DNA of 58,000 bases from Diphasiastrum complanatum (GCA_029204225.1 CM055097.1:2699801-2757800), one strand, 5' to 3'. Numbered from the stretch's first letter, positions 11,421 through 22,378 are shown. Translations and numbers: made by a program. Notes: generated from the letters alone by a model not told the origin.

Positions 11421-13580
11421 ATGCTATTGCATGCATTGTTGCCTAAAAGATTCTGGGCTGAAGCTGTCTCCACTACAGCTTACGTCCAAAACATATGTTC
11501 GACCAAGGCCCTCTTAGGCATGACACCCCATGAGGTGTGGACAGGCTCTAAGCCTTCTGTGAAGAACCTAAGAGTGTTTGGATGCGTTGCCTACGCGCAG
11601 ATCCCAAAAGACACGAGGAAGAAATTGGACTTCCAAGGCTTCAAGACCATCCTAATTGGATATACTTCATCTGATAATACATACAAGTTGTATGATCCTG
11701 ATACCCAGCCGGGATACAGTCTTCATCGAGGATCAGTTCGTCGACCTCAAAGGCAAAGATGTTGCTCAAGAAGAACCCTCATCACCTGCCGTTGACACGA
11801 CAGTCCGAGCTTCTGGCTCAGGCGTGTCTATTGTCGACCAACTTCGAGACAACGAATCAGATGAAGATGTTGCTGCTACCCAACAACAAATCCCAGGAGC
11901 GGCTCTTCAGTCGAATCCTCCCAGAAGATCAAGCCGAGTGCGCACACAGCCCACAAGATATACTCTTGAGTCTGCTTGTCTTTTGATACAGGAACCGACG
12001 ACAGTTGAACAGGCACTCAGCCAACCAAACTCTGATCTCTGGAGAGAAGCTATGAACATAGAGTATTCTTCTCTGATCAAGTACCAGACATGGTCATTAG
12101 TCAAAGCTCCTATTGGTTGCAATATCATTGATTGCAAATGGATCTTTAAGATCAAATACAATGCCAATGGAGCAATTGACCGAAGGAAGGCAAGACTGGT
12201 AGCACGAGGATTCACCCAGATCCTGAGTGTCGACTATAGTGAGACTTTTAGTCCAATCATCAAGCATTCGTCGATCCGAATGCTCCTGTCTTATGCTAAA
12301 GCTGCTGACCTCGAAGTGCATCAACTCGATGTACAAACAACCTATCTGAATGGAGTGATACAAGAAGATATCTACATGATCTAGCCCGAAGGATACGGTC
12401 TGAAAGGTATGAAAAATCATGTCTGTAAACTCCACAAAACATTGTACGGCTTGAAATAGTCTGCCAGAGCTTGGTTTCAGAGGATCAACACATTCCTCAT
12501 CGCACAAGGATTCAAACCAAGCATTGCTAATTGCAACGTCTATTTCAAGTCAGTACTTCAATCCTTCATTATCATCACCTTGTACGTGGATGATACGTTG
12601 CTCTTAAGCAACAATACCTATATGGTCAAAGATTCGAAGCAGATGCTATATTCAGAGTTCGACATGACTGATCTGGGCGAAGCTCACTTCTGTCTGGAAT
12701 TCAAATCCACAGAGACAGAGCAAATCGACTGATTTACATCACTCAACAAAGGTATCTTCACAATGTTCTTAACAGATACAAATTGATGAATTGTAAATTA
12801 GCTCACTCACCAATGGATCCAAGCCTGCATCTGTCAAAGGACCAATGTCCCCAGACCAAGCAGGAAGTGGAGCAAATGAGAGAGTATTCTTATCGATCGA
12901 TACTAGGATCTCTCATGTATGCAATGGTCTGTACAAGACCTGATATCTCTTTCGTTGTAAGCTCACTCAGCCAATACATGGCTAATCCTGGCATTACCCA
13001 TTGGAAGGCTCTCATGCGAGTCATGAGATATATTCGAGCTATCATGGACCAGTGCATCTACTATGGAGATGTCAGCAACGACAATCTCCATCAGCTCAGT
13101 GGTTATTCTGATGCAAGATGGGGAGGAGATGTAGACAATCGTAAATCCACATCTGGATTTACATTCTTCTTCAACGACGGTCCTATCTCATGGAACAGTC
13201 ATAAGCAAACTTCTGTCGCACTTTTTTCTACAGAAGTAGAATACATTGCCGCTTCTCAATCTATCAAAGAAGCGTTTTGGTTGAGAAATTTACTGTCAGA
13301 TGTTAATCTGAATCAGTATAGCCCTACAATTTTATTTTGTGATAATCAGAGTGCTATTGTCTTATCAGCCAACCCTAGATTTCACTCTAAGATTGAACAC
13401 ATTGAAATCAGATATCACTACATCAGGGGCAAGGTTCTCAACAAGGAAGTAAGCTTAACGTACTGCAGAACGCAGGACATGGTTGTAGACATATTCATGA
13501 AAGCACTCAGTGCTAATGCACACAATAAATTTTGTGCATTGCTTAGTCTGAAGATCAAGGCATTCATGGATCCAGATTAG
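11421..13580 (+). pseudogene. Integrase C-terminus, reverse transcriptase and RNase H, copia 1
   Basis: The integrase tail (HEVWTGSKPS, VFGCVAYAQIPKDTRKKLD) occupies 11421-11700. Reverse transcriptase follows: WREAMNIEY, CKWIFKIKYN, ARLVARGFTQ, LDVQTTYLNG. TAG stops at 12382-12384 and 12457-12459 sit where the family has Gln. The catalytic YVDD is intact at 12583-12594. RNase H (12783-13580) reads through with GYSDARWGGDVDNRKSTSG, STEVEYIAASQ and DNQSAIVLSANP, ending at 13580. Overall order is copia-type (integrase before reverse transcriptase). Confidence 0.92.
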
Positions 13581-13587
13581 GAGGGGG

Positions 13588-13613
13588 TGTTGGACTTATT
13601 TTCTCTAGTCACA
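13588..13613 (+). repeat. Truncated 3' LTR of copia 1
   Basis: It begins TGTTGGACTTATTTTCTC straight after the purine tract AGGAGGGGG and matches the start of the 5' LTR for about 26 bp only. Confidence 0.75.
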
Positions 13614-14030
13614 TTAGAGGAGTTTTGAGCACCAAAAGGGCCTTTTGTCAAGATGCTGTTTTTGACTTTTCAACTATTTGACGTACACTTGGCCCAATTA
13701 TATATTTACACCTGTGAAAGACCGTAACGTTGTTGCCGGTCGATTTCTTTTTTGGAACTTTCTGGTCATATTTTTATACAATTCAAAACTCCCACCGGGC
13801 AGGGTCCTGACTTGTGATTGGAACGTAATTGCTGCCCGTGAGTTTCCTAAGTGCCCGGGACCTAATACTTGTGGTTAAAGTAAGTCTATTTTGATCTAAC
13901 CGTAGTTAGACTAACATATATGATTTACGAAAGACCGCCAACATGTATTACAAATTAGATTATTTATTTTCATACTGATTCAACTATATTTTGTTTCAGA
14001 CTCTGTTGTTCATCTTCTTTTAGCTTTGCA
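13614..14030. promoter_or_regulatory. Presumed upstream region of copy B
   Basis: A non-coding 417-bp stretch lies between the broken copia end and the copy B start codon. It contains TATATATTT near 13699 and a repeated CCGGGC/GCCCGG motif (about 13796 and 13853). Whether it is a promoter or the end of a mobile element cannot be told from one copy. Confidence 0.3.
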
Positions 14031-15448
14031 ATGGCTTCCGAAGGCCGTAGACCACGAAGCAATATTGTCTCAGTTTCTGTTTGTAATGAAAAAGACTCTG
14101 ATGGCTCTTGGATACCACGTATCTATAGAAAATTTCACTGGGTTCTCATGCATCCCTCCTCAAGAGGTGTTTTTGGTAAAAAGAGAAAATCAAATATGGA
14201 TTATAGGAATTTTTGGAAAGGTAGAATTTTAGACTTCAAAGTTTCACCCGGTGGTCAATCAATTTCAGAGGTCTTGATTCAACATGTCTACATGCATAAG
14301 GAAATTAGAGTGGAAGGCGTAAGTTCAAATGACAGACTCAAATGCAATTGTAAGTTTTGGAGAATTTTTTGCTTTGAGCTTTGCATTAATCATTTAGACG
14401 TGTATCTGAGTATTTAAATGACATATAGTTTTATGGATTTGTGCAGATTTGTATCCATCAAGCATAATCGAATGGCAACCTATACAATCCCTTGTCGGCA
14501 TCATGGACGTTATTCATTCTGATATTGGTCTTCTGCAATACAAGAACCGCTCCACGAGATCACTTTTGGATTCTTGTATTTTCTTCTATGATTCATTTTA
14601 CACACCACCCAGTTTAGGTGGAAAATTAGAGGCGATATCATTACTCTCTTTCTCAAGCGAAAAATGGATTCCTCCAGATTCCACCGTAGCAGAGAGCTTC
14701 CGATCAAGGTTTTTTATGGACATTCAAAACTGTATGAAATGTAGCACAGGTTCAAAAAACAATAGATTGCACTGGTTTTTGCCTATTGCAATTTTTGTTG
14801 AATGTAATATTTGTAAAACAGTGACAATATTTATTTGAAGTGATTTAACAGACAATATGTTATCAAGCCTCCTTGATGATCATTGGGATAAAAAGAGTAA
14901 TGGCAATATCGAGTGCATAGTTAATAGATCGTCAATGAAATTTAGATATCTTATAGAAAAACAAGTGCTTTCTTTAACATTTTATTATAGAAGATGGTCC
15001 AAAGTTGGCAACGGATGGAAAGCATTGGATCAGGATTTTATAGTGAATCATCAAGATCAAATAGAAATTCAAGTGAGGAAAAATAATTCTACTCTTACAA
15101 CAATTGAGGTGGAAGAAGATTGGACACTCGATCACATTCGATCAGAGCTTACATTGCTGCAATATGATGTTCCTAAACACTTCTGTTTTCGAGTCAACTA
15201 GAGATTGGTAGGTGTATGTGTATTTATTCCAGTACACATTTGAAATGACTTTCAATGATTTTATTTAAACATGTTTCAGTGTTTTCGGTGCAATATTTCA
15301 TTTGACATAATCTCAATGTTGATATTGTTTAACAAGTTTCTTTGATGTACAGGTAAGACCAAGACAAGAAAGTCGCATAGAGTGCAAGGCCTTGAATAGA
15401 ATCAAGCAATTTGTATTTAGTATTTTGAAAAATGTACATTGTTTTTGA
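14031..15448 (+). pseudogene. Copy B of the unknown three-exon gene, better preserved
   Basis: Exons are 14031-14349, 14447-15207 and 15353-15448, with GT-AG introns matching those of copy A in position and phase. I recognise no domain. The start ATG at 14031 gives MASEGRRPRSNIVSVSV; copy A also starts near here (MARRPRS). Exon 1 contains WVLMHPSS and PGGQSISEVLIQHVYMH; exon 2 contains YLYPSSIIEWQPIQSL, VIHSDIGLL, SFRSRFFMDIQN and SSMKFRYLIEKQVLSLTFYY. Two stops interrupt exon 2: TGA at 14836-14838 and TAG at 15199-15201, the latter where copy A has GAG (Glu). Unless a very short intron removes the first one, the full protein is not made. Exon 3 (RPRQESRIEC) pairs with RKSQELTTNC in copy A. 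It faces the histone/Ulp1 gene tail-to-tail with about 115 bp between. Confidence 0.75.
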
Positions 15449-15562
15449 AATCGATATAATATATTTGTGGCATTCAGTAATAGCCCACTTTCTATTTGCC
15501 TATCTATTGTTCTATGGATCATCATGTGATGATATATTTCTATGTGTCTGTCAGAACTATAT

Positions 15563-17310
15563 TTACGTTTCAATCAAAGGTGCCTGAGACATATCCTCGA
15601 GCACTGTAACCTCATCCACGGATCCCCTGGCAGGTTCATCCGAGGCACCTTCATGCTTGTAGGGCCTTGCACATGATAGTAAAAAATCCAACATTTCATG
15701 CCGATACTGAATCGCATTTGTTGATACCTCAGGACATTGGAACTGCAAAAAAAAATATCGAGTGTATGTATGTTTCAGCCAATGTTTTAAAATATATAAA
15801 TTCACAAAGCTAACAATATATCATCAGGATACTAGAACATTGAAAAAAATACCTCACGAATACTAGCATCTGGAGGTTGCACCATATACCAATCCAAGAA
15901 CGATTTAATGCTCTAGATTGAATACCATCCGCAGCTGAAAGCATCGTCTTGTTGTGAAGACTGAGAAATCACAGCGAAAAATTGTTAAAGTATAATTCAA
16001 TATAATTCTAAACTACATGCCATCATGCAAATAAAATACGTAAAAAGATTCCTTTCACCTTTGCATCAACAACCTCTATGTTGGTATTTACAACCAGCCC
16101 ATCCGGCTTGGGCAATAGCTCCACCATCCTTTTGTACATTGATTTAATCATGGAATGGGTGGCATGCAAAGAATTTATTGTCATGCACACAGGTGTGCAG
16201 CTTCCAGTCGAATCCACTTTCATGGATATGATGTGCACACTCCAATGTTTGCTGCCAGAAAGAGACAAGCAATGAATTACTAGAATCTATAAGAGTTTCC
16301 AAAAGAAAAATCTTACTGGAAGACAGATATTACAAGAAGAAACTATCTTACTTTGAACAATATGGGATGATGAACATTGATGCCTCTTTGCTGATGTGCC
16401 TGAAGAGCCTTCTGGCTTTCCTCTCTTTATTCAACAGATGCCCAAAGAATGGAGATACAACAAAAATCTCCTTCGTGACTGTATATGTATATTTATGTAG
16501 ATAGTATGCACAAGCAGATTCAACTACTGTGTCTGAGATATATGAGGTCTTCTCTTTTAGCTCCCTACAATGCGGGCCTTTGATATGCATTGCAAAATTA
16601 ATATTGTCTATACGAAACATAAACTCCCCTCCGAGATCATCTATTTTCTTGGCTATATACAGGTCAAAATCAATGTACCTCTTAGAATAAAAAAATGTGT
16701 CTTTAGATTCATTCGGAAGTCTGATGTGCAACTCTTTATCAGTTGCATCAACATCAAAAACAATCATGTCTACCACTGTATTGAGGTCATCCTCATGTAT
16801 AGAAGGAGAATTGTGCAGTTGAAGATCGGGGGTTACGGGAGGACTCTCAACCAGTGGAATTGCGGACGTACTAGCCAGATCTTTTCTAATGGGAGGAGGT
16901 GAGGGTGAAGAGCTGGGAGACCTGGGCTTGGGTTGCGAACGCTTGGGCTGTGCTTGCTTTATCTTTTTGCGGGGTGGGACAGGCCCCCTTTCAAGAGGAA
17001 CTTGCCTCTGCGTGAATCCAGACTTAAAAATGCTGTCATAGGTGTTTCAAAGCCTCATGACAAGAAGCATGTCCTTGGGCATCAGTGTCACCCTCTTGCC
17101 ATGAATGGAGCACAACATCGAATCCTCAAACAACTTTGTCTGGAAATCCTCGTATGCAATATGGAGGGCCTCCAATGCAGTAATATTCCACCTCACTGCA
17201 TAGGGCAGATGGGTGGTCATGTCTTGTGTAACCTCTCTCACAGCCCGATAGAAGGCTGCTTTCGAGATCAGAAGTGTTGTATAAGGAGTATTATGATAGT
17301 CTGAATCAGT
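15563..17310 (-). pseudogene. CENH3-like histone fold joined in frame to a Ulp1/C48 protease domain
   Basis: Minus-strand exons are 17310-16352, 16251-16059, 15960-15853 and 15742-15563 (stop TAA). All junctions are GT/AG and phases close exactly (exon 2 completes a split codon, exons 3 and 4 are phase 0). Exon 1 first encodes a histone-H3-type fold: LLISKAAFYRAVREVTQDM, then RWNITALEALH, LFEDSMLCSIHGKRVTLM and PKDM. The RW before helix 2, SMLC and VTLM resemble plant CENH3 more than canonical H3. After a TGA (17047-17049) the same frame stays open through a Pro/Lys/Ser-rich linker (PPRKKIKQAQPKRSQPKPR) into a C48 protease: IIPYCSNKHWSVHII with catalytic His, TINSLHATHS where Asp is expected but Asn is present, and QQDDAFSCGWYS with the oxyanion Gln and catalytic Cys. 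A TAG (15913-15915) follows in exon 3 where Gln is likely. Ulp1 proteases cleave SUMO-type modifiers. This copy is probably dead. Upstream exons are not identified. Confidence 0.78.
17049..17310 (-). other. Histone fold segment (H3/CENH3-like)
   Basis: About 87 residues align without gaps to the histone fold from helix N/1 to helix 3. From RW to the end (RWNITALEALHIAYEDFQ, LFEDSMLCSIHGKRV, TLMPKDMLLVMRL) the spacing equals that of plant CENH3, including the longer loop 1. Sequence before 17310 (minus sense) contains an AG acceptor (CAACATAG), so the N-terminal tail should sit in an upstream exon. The TGA after MRL falls about where a stand-alone H3 or CENH3 would nearly end, so it could be either a natural end or a nonsense change. 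Confidence 0.72.
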
Positions 17311-17312
17311 CT

Positions 17313-18624
17313 ATGTTGATCATGGATAATCTACGATTCATCCATTTCCATGACCTAGTACTTGCCCAACCATCTTCAAAGCAAAGCCACAACCGACGAT
17401 TCACAAAAATCATGAGTGATTTTAAACGTGTGGTCCATTGTGACCAACACAATCGATCATGTCATTTTTTGCAGGAAGGCATGGGCTTTGTGTTTTATCT
17501 TTGTGCTCTTATTCCTGATGAGGCAAAAACTTTGACGTTTAGCATTGAGGGTGCCTCATCATCAACTGATTATGTGATATCAGAGTCAGCTATTGTTGAT
17601 GATGCCTTGGGTGCTGAGGAGGAGGCAAGATTGGCTTCAATGTACGACCCAGCCGAGTCTCGTGCATTGTCCATTTCTTCCTTATCTGACGTGAATCCAT
17701 ATGACAAAACCAAGACTCTCCTCGATTTGCCAGTGTATTACATGAATAGTGTCGCATACCTCTCACTGAATGATGTTGGAGATGTTCTTGATTTGAGGGA
17801 GGACAAAATATTATCAATTTTGTCTAATTTCATCAAAGAATTTGAGGATTTCATAGATCTCGACGGTGATGATGATCTACGTGCTTCTATTGATTACAAA
17901 GACGGAGATGAATGGATGGATGGGACTGAAGCACTGCAGTCAATGATGTCTGAAAGCAGGGCATACTAGGCAAATTTGCCCGGTGAGGAGGAATTTCTGA
18001 AAATCCGGAGTAGATATGTGTCACAGTCTTCGGAAACTAGTCCATCCAGTGCTTCGTCGACCATTGTTGCTGGTCATGATCTACATACTGTTGCACTTAT
18101 TGAAGTTGATGAGCGTGATCTGGTAGGTAAATCTGGTTTTATCTTAATAAGATTTTTATTCAAATATAGTCATTTTGTTTTACAAGACATGTGACCTTTG
18201 CTCGTATTTTACAGGCTACTGTTGAGGTGGATGCCTTTGCAAAAAGGCAGAGATATTTGAGGGAAGGCCAGGGATCACGACAAAGGGATTCATCCCTGTC
18301 CAATTATTTGAAGTGCATTGTAAATAAAGAGATTTGCATTATCATAGCAAATTTTCTTCAGATGCTGCGACAATAATAATGGCAATTAAAGCATTATCCT
18401 ATTTTTCAAACGGGCATAAATACCCTCCAAATACATATAAAATTATTTTTGTGAAGAGAGACATTGCCATAAAAGTGTTTGGTTATGTAGCTGAGGAAGT
18501 TCTGAAAATGTCTTCCTCCTTAGCTGTTTTCTCTGGATACATTGACTTGAGCAAAAGAAGATCGATTGATTTTCTAGATCCATATGATAGAATTTTTTTT
18601 TTCATGACCACACAACAAAGCTGA
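17313..18624 (+). pseudogene. Acidic protein gene divergent from the histone/Ulp1 gene, disrupted
   Basis: I do not recognise the family. An open frame from ATG 17313 runs to TAG 17967-17969 and continues in the same frame (NLPGEEEFLKIRSRYV) to a donor at about 18123; an acceptor at 18214 joins in phase 0 to ATVEVDAFAKRQRYLREG. A later frame (18334-18624) reads YPPNTYKIIFVKRD and LAVFSGYIDLSKRR. The first exon is strongly acidic (ALGAEEEARLASMYDP, FEDFIDLDGDDDLRASIDYK). It begins almost on top of the histone exon on the other strand, so the two genes diverge or overlap. The in-frame TAG and the frame change suggest decay, though an unseen intron could explain part of it. Probably part of the same module as copy B. 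Confidence 0.5.
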
Positions 18625-20851
18625 TCATTAAAGACAAAGAGAAACAATGATTTTGCCTTGCATTGTACTACACATGATGCGATATAATACATATACTTTT
18701 TTCGTCTGATATCATGAAATTTACGAGGATGATATAATGTCCTCTATGCCTCCACCAATTTTTTGGGAGATACTTTGAATGGCAGGAGTCTCGGCATGTG
18801 GGAATGGGACCCCATCACGTTGCATCCATAGTCCAACGTTGCTACAACCTCTAATAGACCACACAGAAGAATCTGATGTGGATGTTGTCGTGGTCTATTT
18901 ATGTGCTTACTTAATTCAAAAGGGATGTTGGTGGAGTAGATGGCACACATAAAAGGGGCCCACATCCGGGTATTCATGTGAATTGCATAAGCAGTCAATG
19001 AGCCATGTAATGACCAGTGTTGGGTGGGTATATAGGTGCTCTGGTGGTATTAACAATGGTTTTACCCATCAATGCACATATTGATACTTGGATTAAGGGC
19101 AAAAACTTAGATTTTAACATGGTATTAATATAGTATGCCTTTTTAATTGGTTTCCAAAATTTACATAATATGTGAAAAATATTATTTATGGTGCCTCAAA
19201 GACATTGGTGGGCACCAACAAAGTATTGGACTTCCAAATCATATGCATATTACATTCAAATATTAGATTGGTATCAATCTTTTTAAAAGTGTAATACCTC
19301 TACAGTCAACTAGCTGGTAAAAATATTAGTACCCACCCAGCAGAGTCAACTAGCTGGTATTAAAAATATTAGTACCCACCCAGCAGTGGTAACCACCCAC
19401 ATGGAAGGGTGTTTTCACCCACACAGGGGCCAAGTCCATTTTAAATTCAGTTGCCTCCCACAATCTATTCTCACATTAATAAGATTGTTGCATGGTTGCG
19501 CACTAGGCCACACCTGATGGAGGGATGGAGGGATTCAGGAACTTCAAGGGGAGTCTTAAATGATTGCGCACTAGGCCTCTTGATGGAGGGAGCTTCAAGT
19601 GGAACCTCCAAATTCAGATTTGGATAATGTGGAAATGAATGTATGCAGTTTGAGAACATATAATCAGCCTCGAATCACTCACATAACTTTTGGAGATACT
19701 AGTTGGCTAAGACTAATGAGGTTGGGTTGCAATCCAAGAGGGAGCTTCCTATCTATCTTAGAAATTGGGATGAGGCGATCGATCATCGATCATCACTAAG
19801 AGTTGTGATGGGATGATTGATGCATGATCGTCATCATGACTTTCCTATAACCCAATTTACCTTTCATTTACATTATCATGCCCATAGGCTTCGAGCTTAC
19901 TTTGATGCAGGGTTGACATACAAGGAATTTGTACTGATTAATACTTTGATATTGTAAAGCATTCAGTTTTGGCTTCTAAGACAGATAATCATTCAATACA
20001 ATTGGGTCATCGTTCTTAGCATGCAGAATTTCAGATTTTTCATGCTCACCGGTGGCAAAATCCTAACTTCGCAGATTCGTCAGATCTTTGAAATACAAAA
20101 CATGTTCTTGAGGAGTTAATTGAGCTATAAAACTACGGGTTGCACGTTAGTATTTGTGGTTGGTAAGTGTGACCAGAAGATCTTCGTTCTTAAAGTATGC
20201 AAGTAGCAAAAGTGAAGTACATTCTCCAAACGAGCAGGTATCTCAACAGCCCATTTTCTATACAAAAGTATTAGCGACGTTCACTGCTGCTTTGAAGCCT
20301 GATACACAAAATTTATAAGATGAAACCACCAGCATAAAAATTTAAATGCTAAAGAGTTTGAAATACCAGAAACTAGTATATGGTTCTACATGAGCACTAC
20401 AACGTGAATTGCTCAGTGAACCGGCTCATATGAATCCTAGTTATGTGATTTTTCGATAAGACGAAAATATATGCACACTGACGTATATGTACTAATTACA
20501 ATTTTACTAATTTGAACTGCAGAAGTACTCATGAGCTAAATCCACCTATTCACAGCAGTTTCTGACACCGCATATCAGATATAAGAGCAATCCAATCCCT
20601 TCCAGGTGGAAAAATATCACAAAGAAATCAAGGTCGCCGACCTTGTGAAGTTGTGATAATCGACCTTGGCAGATTGTGAACCTTGATGAGCATTTGCTTA
20701 GGTTGTATATGTAAAACTGCTTAGTAACATATCATCGGACAAGCGCGAAACCGATTCCACGCATACATCTGCAAACGAAAAAATATATTCACATCCAAAC
20801 AAGCAGCAGCTTCGCAAATTGTCCATCCATGTTTGGGATATTTCAGACTAG
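18625..20851. other. Anonymous intergenic DNA with small repeats
   Basis: No supported gene. Minor items are the 40-43-bp tandem pair at 19304-19386, a second pair around TTGCGCACTAGGCC (about 19495 and 19563) each followed by TGATGGAGGGA, and a short palindrome CAAGGTCGCCGACCTTG near 20629. The 3' untranslated region of the AG-peptide gene would lie just below 20852. Confidence 0.45.
19304..19386. repeat. Tandem pair, 40 and 43 bp
   Basis: Two copies of a unit starting AGTCAACTAGCTGGTA and ending ACCCACCCAGCAG (19304-19343, 19344-19386). The second has three extra bases. Confidence 0.9.
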
Positions 20852-21055
20852 CTACAAGCGGTTAATCAACACGGCAACAAAAACCGCTGCAATCCCTGCA
20901 AATACTGGCACCGAAGTCCCATGGTTAGATCCGGAGAAAGGATGAGAATGGGGAGCAGGAGCTGGAGCTGGCGCACGAGTAGCTGCTTCTGACAGGGTAA
21001 CGAGCAGCGTAATCACCACTGCTACTGCAACTATGGCACGTTTTGAATAAGCCAT
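20852..21055 (-). CDS. Arabinogalactan peptide (GPI-anchored AGP)
   Basis: The 67-residue product has the full layout of a plant AG-peptide. A signal peptide covers residues 1-25 (MAYSKR then a hydrophobic run ending SEAA). A short mature core has alternating Ala-Pro (APAPAPAP, residues 28-35), the type of site that is hydroxylated and loaded with arabinogalactan. A small-residue GPI-attachment region (SGSN, about 41-44) leads to a hydrophobic tail (VPVFAGIAAVFVAVLI) to residue 64. Such peptides are secreted and anchored to the plasma-membrane outer face. I chose the ATG at 21055 because the signal sequence starts there; an upstream in-frame ATG at 21082 would add nine polar residues. The gene has no intron and no defect, and appears to be a live host gene. 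Confidence 0.88.
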   Translation of the reverse strand: MAYSKRAIVAVAVVITLLVTLSEAATRAPAPAPAPHSHPFSGSNHGTSVPVFAGIAAVFVAVLINRL

Positions 21056-21275
21056 CGAGACAACGTCTGAATGCTCCTGCAAAAATCTACAACAATCTAA
21101 TGCAACTACAGTCTCAAAGGATGATCGAGCGAGCTTGACAGACAGAGATCGACGATCGATCGATCGATCGATCGATCTCGAGAGACAGAGAGAGATCTGC
21201 GTAAAGAAGAAAAGCTCTCAGAAAATATACACACTATCAGAGAATTACTCGTCTTGATCGCCCAGTTATATAGTG
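21056..21275 (-). promoter_or_regulatory. 5' leader and TATA box of the AG-peptide gene
   Basis: On the minus strand CTATATAA (complement of 21266-21273) lies about 210 bp before the start codon, a sensible TATA position with a leader of about 180 bp. The leader contains a (GATC)n run at about 21153-21178 and purine-rich AGAGAG tracts. Confidence 0.55.
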
Positions 21276-21798
21276 ACACGACAACAGGAAATCCATCCCT
21301 ATCTCAAAGACACACCGTCCACCGTCGGATATCATCGAGATCATCGAGATCTCGCCACGTTTCTTACAGCAACCATCGATAAGATTACAAGTGGCAATGT
21401 GACTCGTGGCTAGCATCGGACGGGGCGCGCCTGAAATGTTCGTGCCATTAAGCTGTGTTTGGTTGATCCCTGGGCATGAAGAAGCTTCTTGGAATGGAAA
21501 CGCCCCACCTACCATTGCAATATGCTTTCTTAATGTTTTGGCATGCTTTATGTATAGTTAAGGTTTTATTCCTGAATTGATGGTTGAAAGACTTTTATTT
21601 CTTTTGGGATTTTTCTTCTCGAATGGAGAAAGTGACATGGTGAATAATGAGATACTTTTGGATAGATGATGGATGTCACATGAAAGGCAAGAGAATTTAG
21701 TGAATGACACATGAAGGCCGTTGTCAAAATGTGCCCTTTTAAATTTGAAAACTCAACGAATAGGTTAGAGGTCTGACTCATCATCCCTTCGCTTGGTT

Positions 21799-21929
21799 TC
21801 AGCACCCTGTGCATTCTTTTTGCACCATGTCAAGGAGTGCATTTACGACTGAAAACTAAGAAAAAGCTTCTATTAAGGATTGCAATGGTTATGATTGCAA
21901 CAATGCACTACTTGACATGGTGCAAAGAG
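21799..21929. repeat. Palindromic repeat interrupted by copia 2 (left part)
   Basis: The arm at about 21799-21841 (GTGCATTC, TTTGCACCATGTCAAG) is inverted at 21904-21929 (CTTGACATGGTGCAAAGAG), and that right arm continues after copia 2 at 25195-25212. Together they form an imperfect palindrome of about 45-bp arms, MITE-like. A related copy without the inserted element lies at 38476-38650 in reverse orientation. Confidence 0.7.
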
Positions 21930-22378
21930 TGTGAAGATTAGTAAAAAATATCTTCCTATCTCGAGTTTTGGGGCCATGTCCATGATTATGTCCATGATTA
22001 TTTCCATTGTAAACTATGTTGTACATAAAGGTATGTGAATTGAGCACATAAACTTTTAGAATAGGTCGAGTTTGAGTTAGATAGATTCAAATTGGATGTC
22101 ATGCAAAAGTTTAGATAGCATGCAATGTCATTCAGTATGCATGCAAGCCACATGCAATCGATGCATGCAACATGCAAAGTGGTTTATGTGATCTACACAT
22201 GTCTAGGCAGTTTTATGAGTTGACATTCAGTACATGCAATATCCATGCATGCAGTTACACATGTGTCCTTGGTAGTTGAGTTAACTGAGTTAAGTGGACT
22301 TTTCATGCAACACCACTGTAGAAACTCGAGCCACTTTGATGTAGGGAAGCTGTGGCATGTTTTGCCATATTGTGAATA
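21930..22378 (+). repeat. 5' LTR of copia 2, 3' part deleted
   Basis: It matches the 3' LTR from the start to GCCATATTGTGAATAA (22365-22379) and then passes directly to gag-proximal sequence. About 290 bp present in the 3' LTR, plus the primer-binding site, are absent. Confidence 0.85.

Larger units (their letters stand above)
8460..13613 (+). mobile_element. Ty1/copia LTR retrotransposon 1, decayed, 3' LTR truncated
   Basis: The element has a 5' LTR (8460-9457), a primer-binding site TGGTATCAGAGC (9458-9469), gag, protease, integrase, reverse transcriptase and RNase H in copia order, a polypurine tract (about 13579-13587) and the start of a 3' LTR (13588-13613). Only about 26 bp of 3' LTR match the 5' LTR (both begin TGTTGGA-TTATTT and share CTAGTCAC), then similarity stops, so the 3' end is lost. 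Several stop codons and frameshifts break the polyprotein. Because the 3' LTR is missing, LTR divergence cannot date the insertion. Confidence 0.93.

Noticed and set aside
16570-16902. Plus-strand frame opposite the Ulp1 domain
   Set aside because: It is antisense to a region with clear protease motifs and has no recognisable content.
21153-21178. (GATC)n run read as a specific regulatory site
   Set aside because: A simple tetranucleotide repeat; the sequence gives no support for factor binding.
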